Positions 1 to 8,206 of a stretch of DNA of 64,000 nucleotides are shown here, one piece after another (within the stretch, counting starts at the first letter, position 1; each line of letters starts with the position of its first letter). The position numbers and the translations under genes are program-made. Source of the stretch: Bacillus pumilus. GTDB taxonomy: Bacteria > Bacillota > Bacilli > Bacillales > Bacillaceae. The DNA is taken from the NCBI RefSeq assembly GCF_024498355.1, contig NZ_CP101833.1:725001-789000 (forward strand), written 5' to 3'. The notes beneath the pieces were generated by a model. That model saw nothing but the letters and a program-made list of their open reading frames with translations. It did no database searches and was not told where the DNA came from.

Positions 1-32
1 TCAATTGATGTATTGTGATGGAGAAGAAAAGA

Positions 33-51
33 CCCCCTTACCAAAAGGGGG
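33..51 (-). terminator. Rho-independent terminator of the 62-433 gene
   Basis: A 7-bp stem (CCCCCTT/AAGGGGG) with a 5-nt loop lies just beyond the stop codon of the minus-strand gene and is followed on that strand by a T-rich tail. Confidence 0.7.
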
Positions 52-61
52 CTCCATTTTC

Positions 62-433
62 TTACTCTGCACTCTCCTCAACCTCACGGCTATCTTCTGT
101 TTCACCAATATAAATTGGGCCGTTTGCGTGATCGACTCGGATTGGCCATTCGTATGGGACTTGCAGGCGTCTGGCGATGGCTCTCCAGAATTTTGTGGAA
201 TCGAGTTCGAATTCTTGGAAGTCTTTTAATAATTCTTTGTAAGATGAGCCATCAAATTGAATGTACATGTCTTGCAGACGCATGAATGCGACATGTCTCA
301 CTTCTAGTGCTGCCGCAGCTTCCATTTCTTCTTCTGTTGCTTCTCCGATGATTGTACCTGCGGGCGGAAGCATGTCATATACGTTAAATTCCTCTTCTTC
401 TTCGTGTGCTGCATTGTGCTGTTGATCTGACAT
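62..433 (-). CDS. Acidic conserved hypothetical protein, 123 aa
   Basis: Not recognised. The N-terminus carries a run of five glutamates (EEEEEF) and the whole protein is strongly acidic, with no signal peptide or membrane segment, so it is probably cytosolic. The centre (VRHVAFMRLQDMYIQFDG) looks like a compact alpha/beta fold. Start: a good AGAAGGAG ribosome site lies 7-8 nt before the ATG. It is a single-gene unit with its own terminator and is divergent from the Rrf2 regulator. No function is assigned. Confidence 0.75.
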   Translation of the reverse strand: MSDQQHNAAHEEEEEFNVYDMLPPAGTIIGEATEEEMEAAAALEVRHVAFMRLQDMYIQFDGSSYKELLKDFQEFELDSTKFWRAIARRLQVPYEWPIRVDHANGPIYIGETEDSREVEESAE

Positions 434-577
434 TTTTCTTCACTCCTTCTAGTTTTCAATCAAAACTTTATTCCGTGCTTACTTCTATTATCGGAAGGAA
501 ATGTGAAATGTGGAATGAAAAGAGGAGCAGATCCACAACACTTGCTTTTTTCTCTTGAATCATCTATGATCAATTAC

Positions 578-592
578 AGATATAAAAGGTCT
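578..592 (+). promoter_or_regulatory. Probable Rrf2 operator copy 1, overlapping the -10 of the regulator gene
   Basis: AGATATAAAAGGTCT runs into a TATAAT -10 box (592-597) about 20 bp before the regulator ATG. A 13/15 identical copy sits at 1074-1088 upstream of the flavoprotein gene. The pairing suggests the regulator binds both sites, giving autoregulation plus target control. Operator identity is inferred from the repetition. Confidence 0.45.
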
Positions 593-617
593 ATAATAGA
601 TAGAAAGGAATCATCTG

Positions 618-1055
618 ATGAAATATTCTAAAGCGACCAACTATGCGCTGCATACGATGGTGTTTTTAACTCTTGCGCCAAAGGGCAAAGCGATTGGCGT
701 TGAGCCTCTTGCTAAGATGCAAGATCTTTCACCTACCTATTTATCCAAAATTTTAACAAAGCTTGTGAAGGCGGGATTGATTGAATCAACGCCTGGTGCA
801 CAGGGAGGATACACCCTTATCAAACGAAAGGAAGACATTTCGTTTTTAGATGTCATTCAGGCTGTAGAAGGACAAACGAATTTATTTCACTGTTCCTTAG
901 AGCATGAGTCTTTAATGTCTCACGATGGTTGTTTGATTGAACAAGTCATGCAGGATGTTGAAACAAAAATGCAAGAAACCCTCAGTCAAAAACGGTTAAT
1001 TGATATTGCGAACCAAATTGAGCAGACAGAAAAAAATCCATTTCTCAAGATGTGA
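618..1055 (+). CDS. Rrf2-family transcriptional regulator, 145 aa
   Basis: N-terminal winged helix typical of Rrf2 proteins: YSKATNYALHTMVFL (residues 3-17), then a recognition helix around LSPTYLSKILTKLVKAGLI and the wing GAQGGYTL. Length matches the family (130-150 aa). It has cysteines in LFHCSLEH and HDGCLIE but not the three-Cys Fe-S cluster of IscR or NsrR, so it is closer to YwnA-type redox or small-molecule sensors. It precedes the thioredoxin-reductase-like gene by 64 bp, and a shared 15-bp element precedes both genes. Probable redox- or electrophile-responsive repressor of its neighbour; the inducer is unknown. Confidence 0.85.
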   Translation: MKYSKATNYALHTMVFLTLAPKGKAIGVEPLAKMQDLSPTYLSKILTKLVKAGLIESTPGAQGGYTLIKRKEDISFLDVIQAVEGQTNLFHCSLEHESLMSHDGCLIEQVMQDVETKMQETLSQKRLIDIANQIEQTEKNPFLKM

Positions 1056-1073
1056 TTTTTTTGAACCTATTAT

Positions 1074-1088
1074 AGATATAAAGAGTCT
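1074..1088 (+). promoter_or_regulatory. Probable Rrf2 operator copy 2, upstream of the flavoprotein gene
   Basis: AGATATAAAGAGTCT matches 13 of 15 bases of the element at 578-592 and is likewise next to a CTATTATAG-like stretch. It lies 31 bp upstream of the flavoprotein start. Confidence 0.4.
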
Positions 1089-1119
1089 TTAAAGTCTTTA
1101 ATAAAAAGGGGAGATTCAC

Positions 1120-2040
1120 ATGTTAATAGATTGTGCCATTATCGGAGGCGGACCAGCTGGATTAAATGCAGCACTTGTTGTGGGAAGAGGCAGAAATCAG
1201 GTCATCGTGTTTGATGACGAGCAGCCAAGAAATCGAGTGACACAGGAATCACATGGTTTTATTACAAACGATGGAATGACACCGTTTGAGATTAGAAAAG
1301 CGGGAGAGGCAGATCTTCAGACATACCCTAATATCCAAATGAAACGAAGTAGAATTGTTGATATACAAAAGAAAGAGGACCGTTTTACGTTACTGACACA
1401 CGAGGGGGATACGGTTGAATCAAAAAAAATCATATTGGCAACAGGACTTCAGGATATGTTACCAGAGATCAAAGGGATTCATGATGTGTATGGAAAGACG
1501 TTGTTTAGCTGTCCTTTCTGTGATGGATGGGAATTAAAGGACAAGGCACTTGCGCTCATTGCAGAGAATCAACGTGCCTTGCATATGGCTAAGCTTCTTT
1601 CCAATTGGACAAAGGATTTGATCGTGTTTACGAATGGACAACAAGTGTTAGCTGAAGAGGAAAGGGTACTTCTTTCGGCGCATTCTATTCAAGTCATTGA
1701 TGTGCCAATTGTGTCGATCGAAAATGACAATGGGCAGCTGTGCTCTCTTCAACTTGCGAATGGGGAGAGAGTAAAAAGAGAAGGCGGGTTTGTAGCAAGT
1801 GATTTCAAGCAGTCAGCCCCATTTGCCGAAAAGCTTGGCTGTCAAATGACGAAGAATGCGGGTATTGAAACAGATATCCTTGGACGCACATCCGTCAGCG
1901 GTGTATTTGCATGTGGTGATAATTTAGGCGGTCCTGCTCAGCTAGTTCTTGCAGCAGCAGCTGGCAGTCAGGCAGGAATGGGCGTGATTCATGAGCTTGT
2001 ACAAGAGGCGTTTCAAGAAAAAGAAAAAACATCTCTATGA
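1120..2040 (+). CDS. Thioredoxin-reductase-like FAD/NAD(P)-dependent oxidoreductase, 306 aa
   Basis: The FAD-binding Rossmann motif GGGPAGLNAAL is at residues 9-19. A redox-active CPFCDGWE motif near residue 130 matches the CPYCDGWE group of TrxB-like proteins rather than true thioredoxin reductase (CATC). The C-terminal FAD motif is GVFACGDNLGG. The second dinucleotide-binding glycine motif is poorly conserved (LIAENQRALH), so the electron donor is unclear. SD AAGGGGAG precedes the ATG. It sits downstream of an Rrf2 regulator with a shared upstream element. Likely a stress-responsive oxidoreductase; substrate unknown. Confidence 0.8.
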   Translation: MLIDCAIIGGGPAGLNAALVVGRGRNQVIVFDDEQPRNRVTQESHGFITNDGMTPFEIRKAGEADLQTYPNIQMKRSRIVDIQKKEDRFTLLTHEGDTVESKKIILATGLQDMLPEIKGIHDVYGKTLFSCPFCDGWELKDKALALIAENQRALHMAKLLSNWTKDLIVFTNGQQVLAEEERVLLSAHSIQVIDVPIVSIENDNGQLCSLQLANGERVKREGGFVASDFKQSAPFAEKLGCQMTKNAGIETDILGRTSVSGVFACGDNLGGPAQLVLAAAAGSQAGMGVIHELVQEAFQEKEKTSL

Positions 2041-2051
2041 AAAGAGATGTT
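2028..2051 (-). terminator. Hairpin between convergent genes
   Basis: A perfect 9-bp stem (AACATCTCT/AGAGATGTT) overlaps the stop codon of the flavoprotein gene. The T-rich flank is on the minus-strand side, so it mainly serves the small membrane protein gene. Confidence 0.6.
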
Positions 2052-2257
2052 CAAAGATGAGCGGTTTTTCGTTTTGATAGGACGTGAGCTGTCCATTCGA
2101 CAAGAGCGTAAATGACAAAGAAGATGATGATCCAGCTGCTGGCATCGACCCATACATTGGTGACATGAATGATGTTCGCCTGATCAAGTCCAGCCTGAAT
2201 CCACATCGTGATCAATGCTGTGAGAAACACGTGTAAAAGCCATTTTGATTTTTTCAA
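2051..2257 (-). CDS. Small two-helix membrane protein, 68 aa
   Basis: Two hydrophobic segments are visible, roughly residues 6-20 (WLLHVFLTALITMWI) and 40-55 (SWIIIFFVIYALVEW), with a basic C-terminus. The reading frame stays open much further upstream, but the only convincing start is a TTG at 2255-2257 preceded by GGAGGTG at 6-nt spacing. The longer version would overlap the divergent DUF3885 gene on the other strand. Function unknown; inner-membrane location inferred. Confidence 0.7.
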   Translation of the reverse strand: MKKSKWLLHVFLTALITMWIQAGLDQANIIHVTNVWVDASSWIIIFFVIYALVEWTAHVLSKRKTAHL

Positions 2258-2370
2258 TTGGTCACACCTCCATCTCTTTCCATCATATAAGAAATGACAG
2301 TTCATTTCCAATTGTTTTTCCATATGCTTCAATATTAAAATAAGAAATAAAACCAATGGAAGGACATTAT

Positions 2371-3018
2371 ATGAGCGATCAAACAGATATGTTTTTAAAA
2401 AATAATTTTCCTGATCTTTTACTAACGCCATCACTTTTTTACCAATGGCCCTTTGGACTTCGGTTTGAAGTGGCAGATTGGTCGATAGAAAAGGAAGCGG
2501 ACGTGTTAGAGAAAGCAGGGGATCGTGCTTTTGAGATTGTGAAATATGCTTTTCATCCAGGGGACGACATGCTGCTTGTGACAGATGTGTATACAAAACA
2601 TGCACATGAATTAACGAAACGTAAGCTCCTTGTCTATCAAAAATATGTCCACCGGCAAGTGCGTAACCGATTACGTCACGAGCCTTTGACCTATGTACGA
2701 CCAGAACTAGAAGAAGCACTGAAATTAGAGAGATTTACACTCAATTGCCAGCTGCAAGATATTCGATTGCGCCCGCTTCTCCATGCCATGTGCCAAGAGG
2801 ATTTCTATGCACCGAATCAAATCATGAAAGGAAAGCTTGATTATGAAATTTATCTCATCAATTTATCGAAACAGATGATTTTTCACTTATATGATGATCG
2901 AGGCTGTGATCTCATTGCGGCAGATCCTGAACGCCTACGCCCACTCTATGAAGGCTTACCGCACTGGCTATTAGACTATGATCACGCTCAGATGGACAGG
3001 CTGTTTGCAGGCAAATAA
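2371..3018 (+). CDS. DUF3885-type conserved protein, 215 aa
   Basis: The C-terminal half carries the signature of this Bacillus family: a YEIYLINLSKQMIFHLYDDRGCD-like stretch around residues 155-180, followed by LRPLY and LLDYDHAQMD. No signal peptide or membrane segment. The upstream in-frame ATG at 2356 lacks a ribosome site; the ATG at 2371 follows GGAAGGA at good spacing. Family members are uncharacterised and often occur in multiple copies. Monocistronic, sharing a terminator with convergent licH. Confidence 0.75.
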   Translation: MSDQTDMFLKNNFPDLLLTPSLFYQWPFGLRFEVADWSIEKEADVLEKAGDRAFEIVKYAFHPGDDMLLVTDVYTKHAHELTKRKLLVYQKYVHRQVRNRLRHEPLTYVRPELEEALKLERFTLNCQLQDIRLRPLLHAMCQEDFYAPNQIMKGKLDYEIYLINLSKQMIFHLYDDRGCDLIAADPERLRPLYEGLPHWLLDYDHAQMDRLFAGK

Positions 3019-3023
3019 GAAAA

Positions 3024-3046
3024 ACCGCACTTTCAACAAGTGCGGT
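3024..3046. terminator. Bidirectional terminator
   Basis: A 9-bp stem (ACCGCACTT/AAGTGCGGT) lies between the convergent DUF3885 and licH genes, with T-rich tails on both strands. Confidence 0.75.
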
Positions 3047-3054
3047 GTTCCTTT

Positions 3055-4383
3055 TTAAGCTTCTACTGTATTGAAAAACTGAGGCAAATACTCTTTGTGT
3101 GCTTCTAGCATTTCATCTAGGATGCTTTTTGCGATGGCATCTGATGGGACAAGCGGGTTGATGGTCATTGCCACAAGTGCTGTGTTGTAATCGCCTGTAA
3201 CGGCAGCTTCAGCGGCTACACGTTCAAAGGATTTAATTTGAGAAATCAGTCCTTTCACAGCGACCGGCATTTCACCAACAGCGATTGGTTTTGGGCCGTC
3301 TTTTGTGATGACACAGTTCAGTTCAACCGCAGAATCATTTGGAATGTCGCTGATGGCGCCATTATTGATCGTGTTCACAGGCTGAATGTCATGCTTGTCG
3401 TTATAAATCGAAGCAATCAAGTTACAAGCTGCATCACTGTAGTAGGCACCGCCTCGTTTTTCAAGCTGTGGCGGCTTGATATCAAGATCAGGGTCTTTGT
3501 AAAGCTCGAACAGGTCATTTTCTAGTGTACGAACGACTTCTGCACGAGTCCCTTCGTTCGCTGCTGCTTTCTTTTCTTCAGCCAGCATATCACTTGTTTT
3601 GTAGTAGTAGCGGTGGTACGGACAAGGAATCACGCCAAGACCTTTTAAGAAATCTGCATCCCACGGGATTGCTTGAATGTTGTTCATCGACATCGTGGAG
3701 TTTGGATCTGCCATATCTTCGATGACTTGATCCATGATGCTTTTGCCATCTAAGAACACGTTGAGTCCAAATACCATATGGTTTAATCCAGCAAAGCTGA
3801 CTTCGACTCTGCTTGCATCTACATCCAGCCCTTTGGCGATACCCATGCGAATGCCGATTGGCACGTTACATAGGCCAACGACTTTGCGGTGGTTTGAATA
3901 GCGAAGAACTGCTTCTGTGACCATACCGGCAGGGTTCGTGAAATTCACTAGCCATGCGTCAGGGCATAATTCTTCAATATCTTTGACAATATCAAGAATG
4001 ACAGGAATGGTGCGCAGCCCTTTGAATAAGCCGCCTGGACCATTTGTTTCCTGACCAATGACATCATATTTTAAAGGAATGCGTTCATCCTTCATGCGTG
4101 CTTCAAGCAGTCCGACACGGAATTGTGTTGTGACAAAATCAGCTCCCGCAAGCGCTTTCTTCCGGTCTAATGTTAAATGGACGTCGATTGGAAGTCCTGC
4201 TTTTTTGACCATTCGTTTTGCGAGGTCTCCAACGATCTCAAGCTTTTCTTTTCCTGCTTCAATATCGACGAGCCAAAGTTCGCTAATCGGAAATTCATCG
4301 TACCGTTTAATGAATCCTTCCACAAGCTCTGGTGTATAGCTTGATCCTCCGCCAATTGTGACAACCTTTAATCCTTTTGCCAT
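3055..4383 (-). CDS. licH: 6-phospho-beta-glucosidase, glycoside hydrolase family 4
   Basis: Hydrolyses phosphorylated beta-glucosides such as cellobiose-6-phosphate in the cytosol, using NAD and a divalent metal by the GH4 redox mechanism. N-terminal dinucleotide motif VTIGGGSSYTPELVEGF (residues 7-23). Family motifs include QTNGPGGLFKGLRTIP-like (about 110-125), NFTNPAGMVTEA and the metal-ligand region VVGLCNVPIG. Start: ATG at 4383 with GGAGGTG upstream; a GTG three codons earlier overlaps that site. The resulting 442 aa equals B. subtilis LicH. It is divergent from an RpiR sugar-phosphate regulator, its likely controller. No PTS genes are next to it, unlike the B. subtilis lic operon. Confidence 0.9.
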   Translation of the reverse strand: MAKGLKVVTIGGGSSYTPELVEGFIKRYDEFPISELWLVDIEAGKEKLEIVGDLAKRMVKKAGLPIDVHLTLDRKKALAGADFVTTQFRVGLLEARMKDERIPLKYDVIGQETNGPGGLFKGLRTIPVILDIVKDIEELCPDAWLVNFTNPAGMVTEAVLRYSNHRKVVGLCNVPIGIRMGIAKGLDVDASRVEVSFAGLNHMVFGLNVFLDGKSIMDQVIEDMADPNSTMSMNNIQAIPWDADFLKGLGVIPCPYHRYYYKTSDMLAEEKKAAANEGTRAEVVRTLENDLFELYKDPDLDIKPPQLEKRGGAYYSDAACNLIASIYNDKHDIQPVNTINNGAISDIPNDSAVELNCVITKDGPKPIAVGEMPVAVKGLISQIKSFERVAAEAAVTGDYNTALVAMTINPLVPSDAIAKSILDEMLEAHKEYLPQFFNTVEA

Positions 4384-4588
4384 GTTCTGCACCTCCGAAT
4401 AATGTAACGCCCAATGTTATAATAGAGTGGAGCCAATTCTTATTCTTTTGTTTGTACATCTATAGCTTATCGTGAGAGTATCTAGCGCGTAAATGACTTC
4501 AGCGTCTTTAGGCAAGGGTGTCTCATTTAGAGATTTGTTACATAGGAGAAACACCTTGTGACATATTGTTGGAGAAAGGGGAAGTCAG

Positions 4589-5320
4589 ATGTTTTCAAGT
4601 GAGGTCATTTCCAGCTTTAATGAACTAGAAAGCGCTTTATACCGATACATCATGGAAAACAGTGAAAAGGTCGTGTATATGAGAATTCGGGACTTAGCAG
4701 ATGCTGCTCATATTTCCACCTCGTCTGTCCTTCGCTTTTGCCGAAAAGTGAATTGTGAAGGCTTTTCAGAGTTTAAAGTAAAGCTCAAAATGTATTTAGA
4801 ATCAGAGCAAACACCTTCTTTGAAAAGCACCCAGCATTTTCTATATGAATTTATAGAACGAACACTCAAAGGGGACTTTGAGGAGAAAATCAAAGAGGCA
4901 GCAAGGCTCATTGCCGAAGCGAAAAATGTGCTGTTTATCGGGACTGGCAGCTCTGGCATTTTGGCGCAGTATGGGGCAAGGTACTTTTCGAGTCTTGAGA
5001 AATTTTCATTTTACATCAATGATCCGTTTTTCCCGATGAATATGCAGTATTTAGACAATAGTGTCACCATTGTGCTGTCTGTAACAGGGGAGAACCGTAT
5101 TACGATTGATCATATTTCGAAGTTAAAACGAGAAGGAAGCACAATCATTAGTATTACAAACAATCAGCACTGCACGATTTCGCGAATTTCTGATTTAAAT
5201 ATTGCCTATTACGTCACAGATGAACGAGTGCACAGAGCCAATATCACCACACAAACACCGGTCGTGTATATATTAGAAACAATGGCCCGTGAGATGTTTG
5301 CGATGTTAAAAGAAAAGTAA
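4589..5320 (+). CDS. MurR/RpiR-family transcriptional regulator, 243 aa
   Basis: N-terminal RpiR helix-turn-helix (ISTSSVLRFCRKVNCEGFSEFKVKL, about 46-70) and a C-terminal SIS domain (about 95-220) with FIGTGSSGILAQYGARYF and SVTGENRITI typical of sugar-phosphate binding. SD GAAAGGGGAA precedes the ATG. It is divergent from licH across about 200 bp, suggesting it senses a phosphorylated beta-glucoside and controls licH. A perfect AAAGCGCTTT palindrome inside its first codons could be a catabolite-repression site. Confidence 0.85.
   Translation: MFSSEVISSFNELESALYRYIMENSEKVVYMRIRDLADAAHISTSSVLRFCRKVNCEGFSEFKVKLKMYLESEQTPSLKSTQHFLYEFIERTLKGDFEEKIKEAARLIAEAKNVLFIGTGSSGILAQYGARYFSSLEKFSFYINDPFFPMNMQYLDNSVTIVLSVTGENRITIDHISKLKREGSTIISITNNQHCTISRISDLNIAYYVTDERVHRANITTQTPVVYILETMAREMFAMLKEK
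4627..4640 (+). promoter_or_regulatory. Possible CcpA cre inside the RpiR-type gene
   Basis: AGAAAGCGCTTTAT contains the AAAGCGCTTT core of a cre and lies about 40 bp after the start codon, a position where CcpA can block elongation. The coding constraint is not excluded. Confidence 0.3.
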
Positions 5321-5321
5321 A

Positions 5322-5348
5322 AGAGCCGCTGCATTAAACAGCCGCTCT
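5322..5348. terminator. Bidirectional terminator
   Basis: A stem of about 10 bp with one mismatch (AGAGCCGCTG/CAGCCGCTCT) between the convergent RpiR and MFS genes, followed by a long T run on the plus strand. Confidence 0.7.
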
Positions 5349-6536
5349 TTTTTTCTGTCTCATAAAAGCGAGGATGGCAATACCGGAACAGACGAGCACA
5401 AACAGACCGCCTAACAAATACACAAACCGCGCTCCGAATGCATCTGCGATGACCCCAACAAAGAATATAGATAAACCGACAGATACTGAAGAAAGGACGT
5501 AGTGAGCGGAATACACCTTTGATAAATCATGGACTGGTGTTTCCGTTTGAAGAATGGTTTGCTGCGAAACATCCCGGATTTGATAGGCAGGTCCCATCAA
5601 AATACAAAGCAATAGAGCAAGCCACGGAAGGCTGTTCAGTGCAAAAAGAATGGTCAGGACTGCATAGATGAATGAACCTGCTGCCATAAAGAGGAGCAGC
5701 TGCTTTTGAATGAAACGACTCATCCACGCAGCCAAGAGCCCACCTATAATGGCGCCAGTATAATAAGCAGCATTGATAAAGCCCCACCAATCCTCACTTT
5801 CCTTTAAATCGTGTGTGACAAAGGCAAGCGTAATAGCCCCGATCCAAACAGCACCTGCTATATTTTCACAAACATCCATAAAGGTCAGGGTGCGAATCGT
5901 TTTATTTGTCCAAATAATCGCCCAGCCATCCTTGAAACTGTTCATCTTATTTGCTTTTCGATCTATGTCTTCTTGCTTGAGAAGAGGAAAAACAGGGATG
6001 AAAAACAAATAAGACAACACAATCATGAGACAAGTAATCCCCAGTAAATAAAATGGCCCAATCCACAAGACGAGCATTCCAGTAAACGAATAGCCGGCGA
6101 TTTGAACCATTTGATGAAAAATGGAGGCTGTACTGTTCGCTTTCACAAGCTGATTTGCTGGCACAAGCATTGGCATGATGGCCTGTAATAAAGGACTGAT
6201 GAATCCGCCTGTCATCGAAATCAACATGAGCGCACCAAACATCCAGACCATATGCTGCTGAAAGAAATGAAATTGGGATGTAAACACGATGAGCATCACA
6301 AGACGTAAAAGTGGGACCCATTTCAATAGACGATAGGCTTGAAAGCGATCTGTCAAAACAGGGGAGATGAGCCCAGCTAATAGCTGGCATAGCGTTCTTA
6401 TTAGCGGAAATAGAGCCGCATAGGCAACAGATTGTGTATCTTGATAGATCACAAACGTGATCGTCATCACAAAAAGAATATCACTTAGCATGAGAAGGCT
6501 TTTACTGCCTGTATAAAACCAAAACTTGTTTCCCAT
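5334..6536 (-). CDS. MFS transporter, 400 aa
   Basis: About 12 predicted membrane helices spread over the whole length, with the charged cytoplasmic loop QEDIDRKANKMNSF near the middle, as in drug-efflux-type MFS proteins with an MFS_1 or DHA3-like fold. The frame is open to 6947, but the extra part would overlap the divergent ybaK-like gene. The ATG at 6536 (MGNKFWFYTGS) follows an AAGGAG site. Substrate unknown; efflux of a small molecule is likely. Confidence 0.8.
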   Translation of the reverse strand: MGNKFWFYTGSKSLLMLSDILFVMTITFVIYQDTQSVAYAALFPLIRTLCQLLAGLISPVLTDRFQAYRLLKWVPLLRLVMLIVFTSQFHFFQQHMVWMFGALMLISMTGGFISPLLQAIMPMLVPANQLVKANSTASIFHQMVQIAGYSFTGMLVLWIGPFYLLGITCLMIVLSYLFFIPVFPLLKQEDIDRKANKMNSFKDGWAIIWTNKTIRTLTFMDVCENIAGAVWIGAITLAFVTHDLKESEDWWGFINAAYYTGAIIGGLLAAWMSRFIQKQLLLFMAAGSFIYAVLTILFALNSLPWLALLLCILMGPAYQIRDVSQQTILQTETPVHDLSKVYSAHYVLSSVSVGLSIFFVGVIADAFGARFVYLLGGLFVLVCSGIAILAFMRQKKRAAV

Positions 6537-6681
6537 ATCAAACCGGCTCCTTTTCAAAAACAAGTTCAGTATAGCATGGGGATGAAGTGCCCAGAGGCTT
6601 TGTATTGAAAAATACATCTTAAGGATGAGATGATTGTGATAAGCTAAATGAAAGACACCGTAAGGAAAGGGGTTCAATCTA

Positions 6682-7161
6682 GTGAGAAAATTACCGGCAC
6701 ATGATTTTTTGGACAAGCTCGGCATCCCATATGACATCAAAACATTTTCTTCCGAAACAGAAAAAGGTGCAGCAAATGTAGCGGCAGCCCTTGGTTTTCG
6801 TGAAAGACAAATGATCAAAACATTGATCTTTGAAACAGGGGAAGGGGAGCAGCTGCTTGTGATGGTTGGCGCTGACCAGCATATCAAATCAGGAAAACTA
6901 AAGAAAGCGGCCGGCTCCCGTAATATCAAAATGGCTGCACCGGACACGGTTCTTGAAGTGACGGGCTATCGAATTGGTTCGATTCCGCCATTTTGCTGGC
7001 AGCCTGAAGGCTTCCGCACGATGATCGAAGCTTCGCTATTAGAAGAAGAGGTATTAGGAGTTGGAGCGGGCGAATGGGGAAATGAAATACTGATAACACC
7101 AGAACGATTAGTCAAAGCGGCCAAGGCTTTACCGTTTGACATTGTTCAGCCATCTGAATAG
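6682..7161 (+). CDS. YbaK/EbsC-family aminoacyl-tRNA deacylase-like protein, 159 aa
   Basis: Single YbaK/aa-tRNA-deacylase domain. Recognisable parts are the N-terminal KTFSSETEKGAANVAAALG, the central MIKTLIFETG and LLVMVGADQHI segments, and GYRIGSIPPFCW, which corresponds to the family's G-x-xxGG/SPFG-like loop. Such proteins hydrolyse mischarged Cys- or Ala-tRNAPro in trans. GTG start at 6682 with AAAGGGG upstream. Monocistronic and convergent with the LysR gene. Exact tRNA specificity cannot be read from the sequence. Confidence 0.8.
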   Translation: MRKLPAHDFLDKLGIPYDIKTFSSETEKGAANVAAALGFRERQMIKTLIFETGEGEQLLVMVGADQHIKSGKLKKAAGSRNIKMAAPDTVLEVTGYRIGSIPPFCWQPEGFRTMIEASLLEEEVLGVGAGEWGNEILITPERLVKAAKALPFDIVQPSE

Positions 7162-7164
7162 AGA

Positions 7165-7191
7165 AAGTGCCTGTTTCTTCAGCAGGCACTT
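7165..7191. terminator. Bidirectional terminator
   Basis: Stem AAGTGCC(TG)/(CA)GGCACTT with a T6 run on the plus strand, between the convergent ybaK-like and lysR-type genes. Confidence 0.75.
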
Positions 7192-7193
7192 TT

Positions 7194-8102
7194 TTAATTT
7201 GTTGCAGGAGTTGTAAACGGATCAATGTCTTTCATTTGCAGGAAGGCATTCACCGTCTTATTTTCTTCAAGATCATTCGCTCGTTTGCAGATAACAACAG
7301 GTCTGACGATTTCAATTCCTTCAATGTACACGCGCCCAATTTCTTTCCGTTCGAGACTTTTGTGAACAGCATCACGTGGAACAAGGGTGATGCCATAGCC
7401 TGCTTTGATCATTTGAATCGCTTCATGGACACCGCTGAATTGTAAATCAACGGTCGGTTTTTTAATTCCTTTAGAGGTAAAGAGAGAAAAGAGCTTTTCT
7501 CTTGTGGAACTGCCTTCTTCGCGCATTAAAAAAGGTTCATGGCTCAGGCGTTCAAGCGGGACGGTTTTTCCGTTCAATGGATGGTCCGCTGGGACAATAA
7601 AATCATAGCTTAAATGAGTCAAATGGGAGATGAGAATCTCCTCGTGGTGCAAATCTTCAATCACAGCGATGGCCACATCTGATTGATATTGAAGCAGGCT
7701 CTCTATGACTTGAGCGGAGTTTCCACTTTTCAATTCAATTTCTGTCTGTGGTGATGCTGTTTTAAAAGCAGCAAGCCAATCAGGCAGCAAAAAGTTGAGC
7801 GGTACGTAGGTAGAAGCGATTCGGAGTCTCCCTTTTTTTCCGCTTTGTAATAGTGTGATCTGATATTCTACTTCCTTTTCAGCTTCAAACACTTGCCGGG
7901 CGTAAGGATACAGAATTTTCCCCATCTCCGTGAGTGTAATTCCCCGGCCATTACGTTTAAAAAGGCGAAAACCGATCTCTCGTTCAATGCTCCTTAATTG
8001 AGCCGTCACAGCTGGCTGTGTCAATGCTAACACGTCTGCCGTTTGTGTGACGCTTTTTGTCTCTGCGACCTTTGCAAAAATTCGGAGGGCATGTAAATTC
8101 AT
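7194..8102 (-). CDS. LysR-family transcriptional regulator, 302 aa
   Basis: N-terminal LysR winged helix (MNLHALRIFAKVAETKSVTQ, HTH around 17-37: TQTADVLALTQPAVTAQLRSIE), then a substrate-binding domain from about residue 90 (GRLRIASTYVPLNFLLPDWL) with LMREEGSSTREKLF and GYGITLVPRDAV. Start at ATG 8102 after a GGTGG site; two in-frame upstream codons are less well placed. It is divergent from the MFS gene at 8207 with about 100 bp between, the usual LysR regulator/target arrangement. Effector unknown. Confidence 0.85.
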   Translation of the reverse strand: MNLHALRIFAKVAETKSVTQTADVLALTQPAVTAQLRSIEREIGFRLFKRNGRGITLTEMGKILYPYARQVFEAEKEVEYQITLLQSGKKGRLRIASTYVPLNFLLPDWLAAFKTASPQTEIELKSGNSAQVIESLLQYQSDVAIAVIEDLHHEEILISHLTHLSYDFIVPADHPLNGKTVPLERLSHEPFLMREEGSSTREKLFSLFTSKGIKKPTVDLQFSGVHEAIQMIKAGYGITLVPRDAVHKSLERKEIGRVYIEGIEIVRPVVICKRANDLEENKTVNAFLQMKDIDPFTTPATN

Positions 8103-8206
8103 TTTTGCACCACCTATCAATTATTTTGATGATTAAATCAAAAACATTCATTAGATTTATTATAAGGCATCCCTTATCGTAAAGGTAGCGAAGGAGGCAG
8201 GGAAAA

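Noticed and set aside
2051..2719. A 222-codon minus-strand frame
   Set aside because: Only the last 68 codons look like protein and have a ribosome site (TTG at 2257). The upstream part is the antisense of the DUF3885-type gene.
5334..6947. MFS protein extended by 137 N-terminal residues
   Set aside because: The extension overlaps the divergent YbaK-like gene, has no membrane logic and no ribosome site; the ATG at 6536 does.
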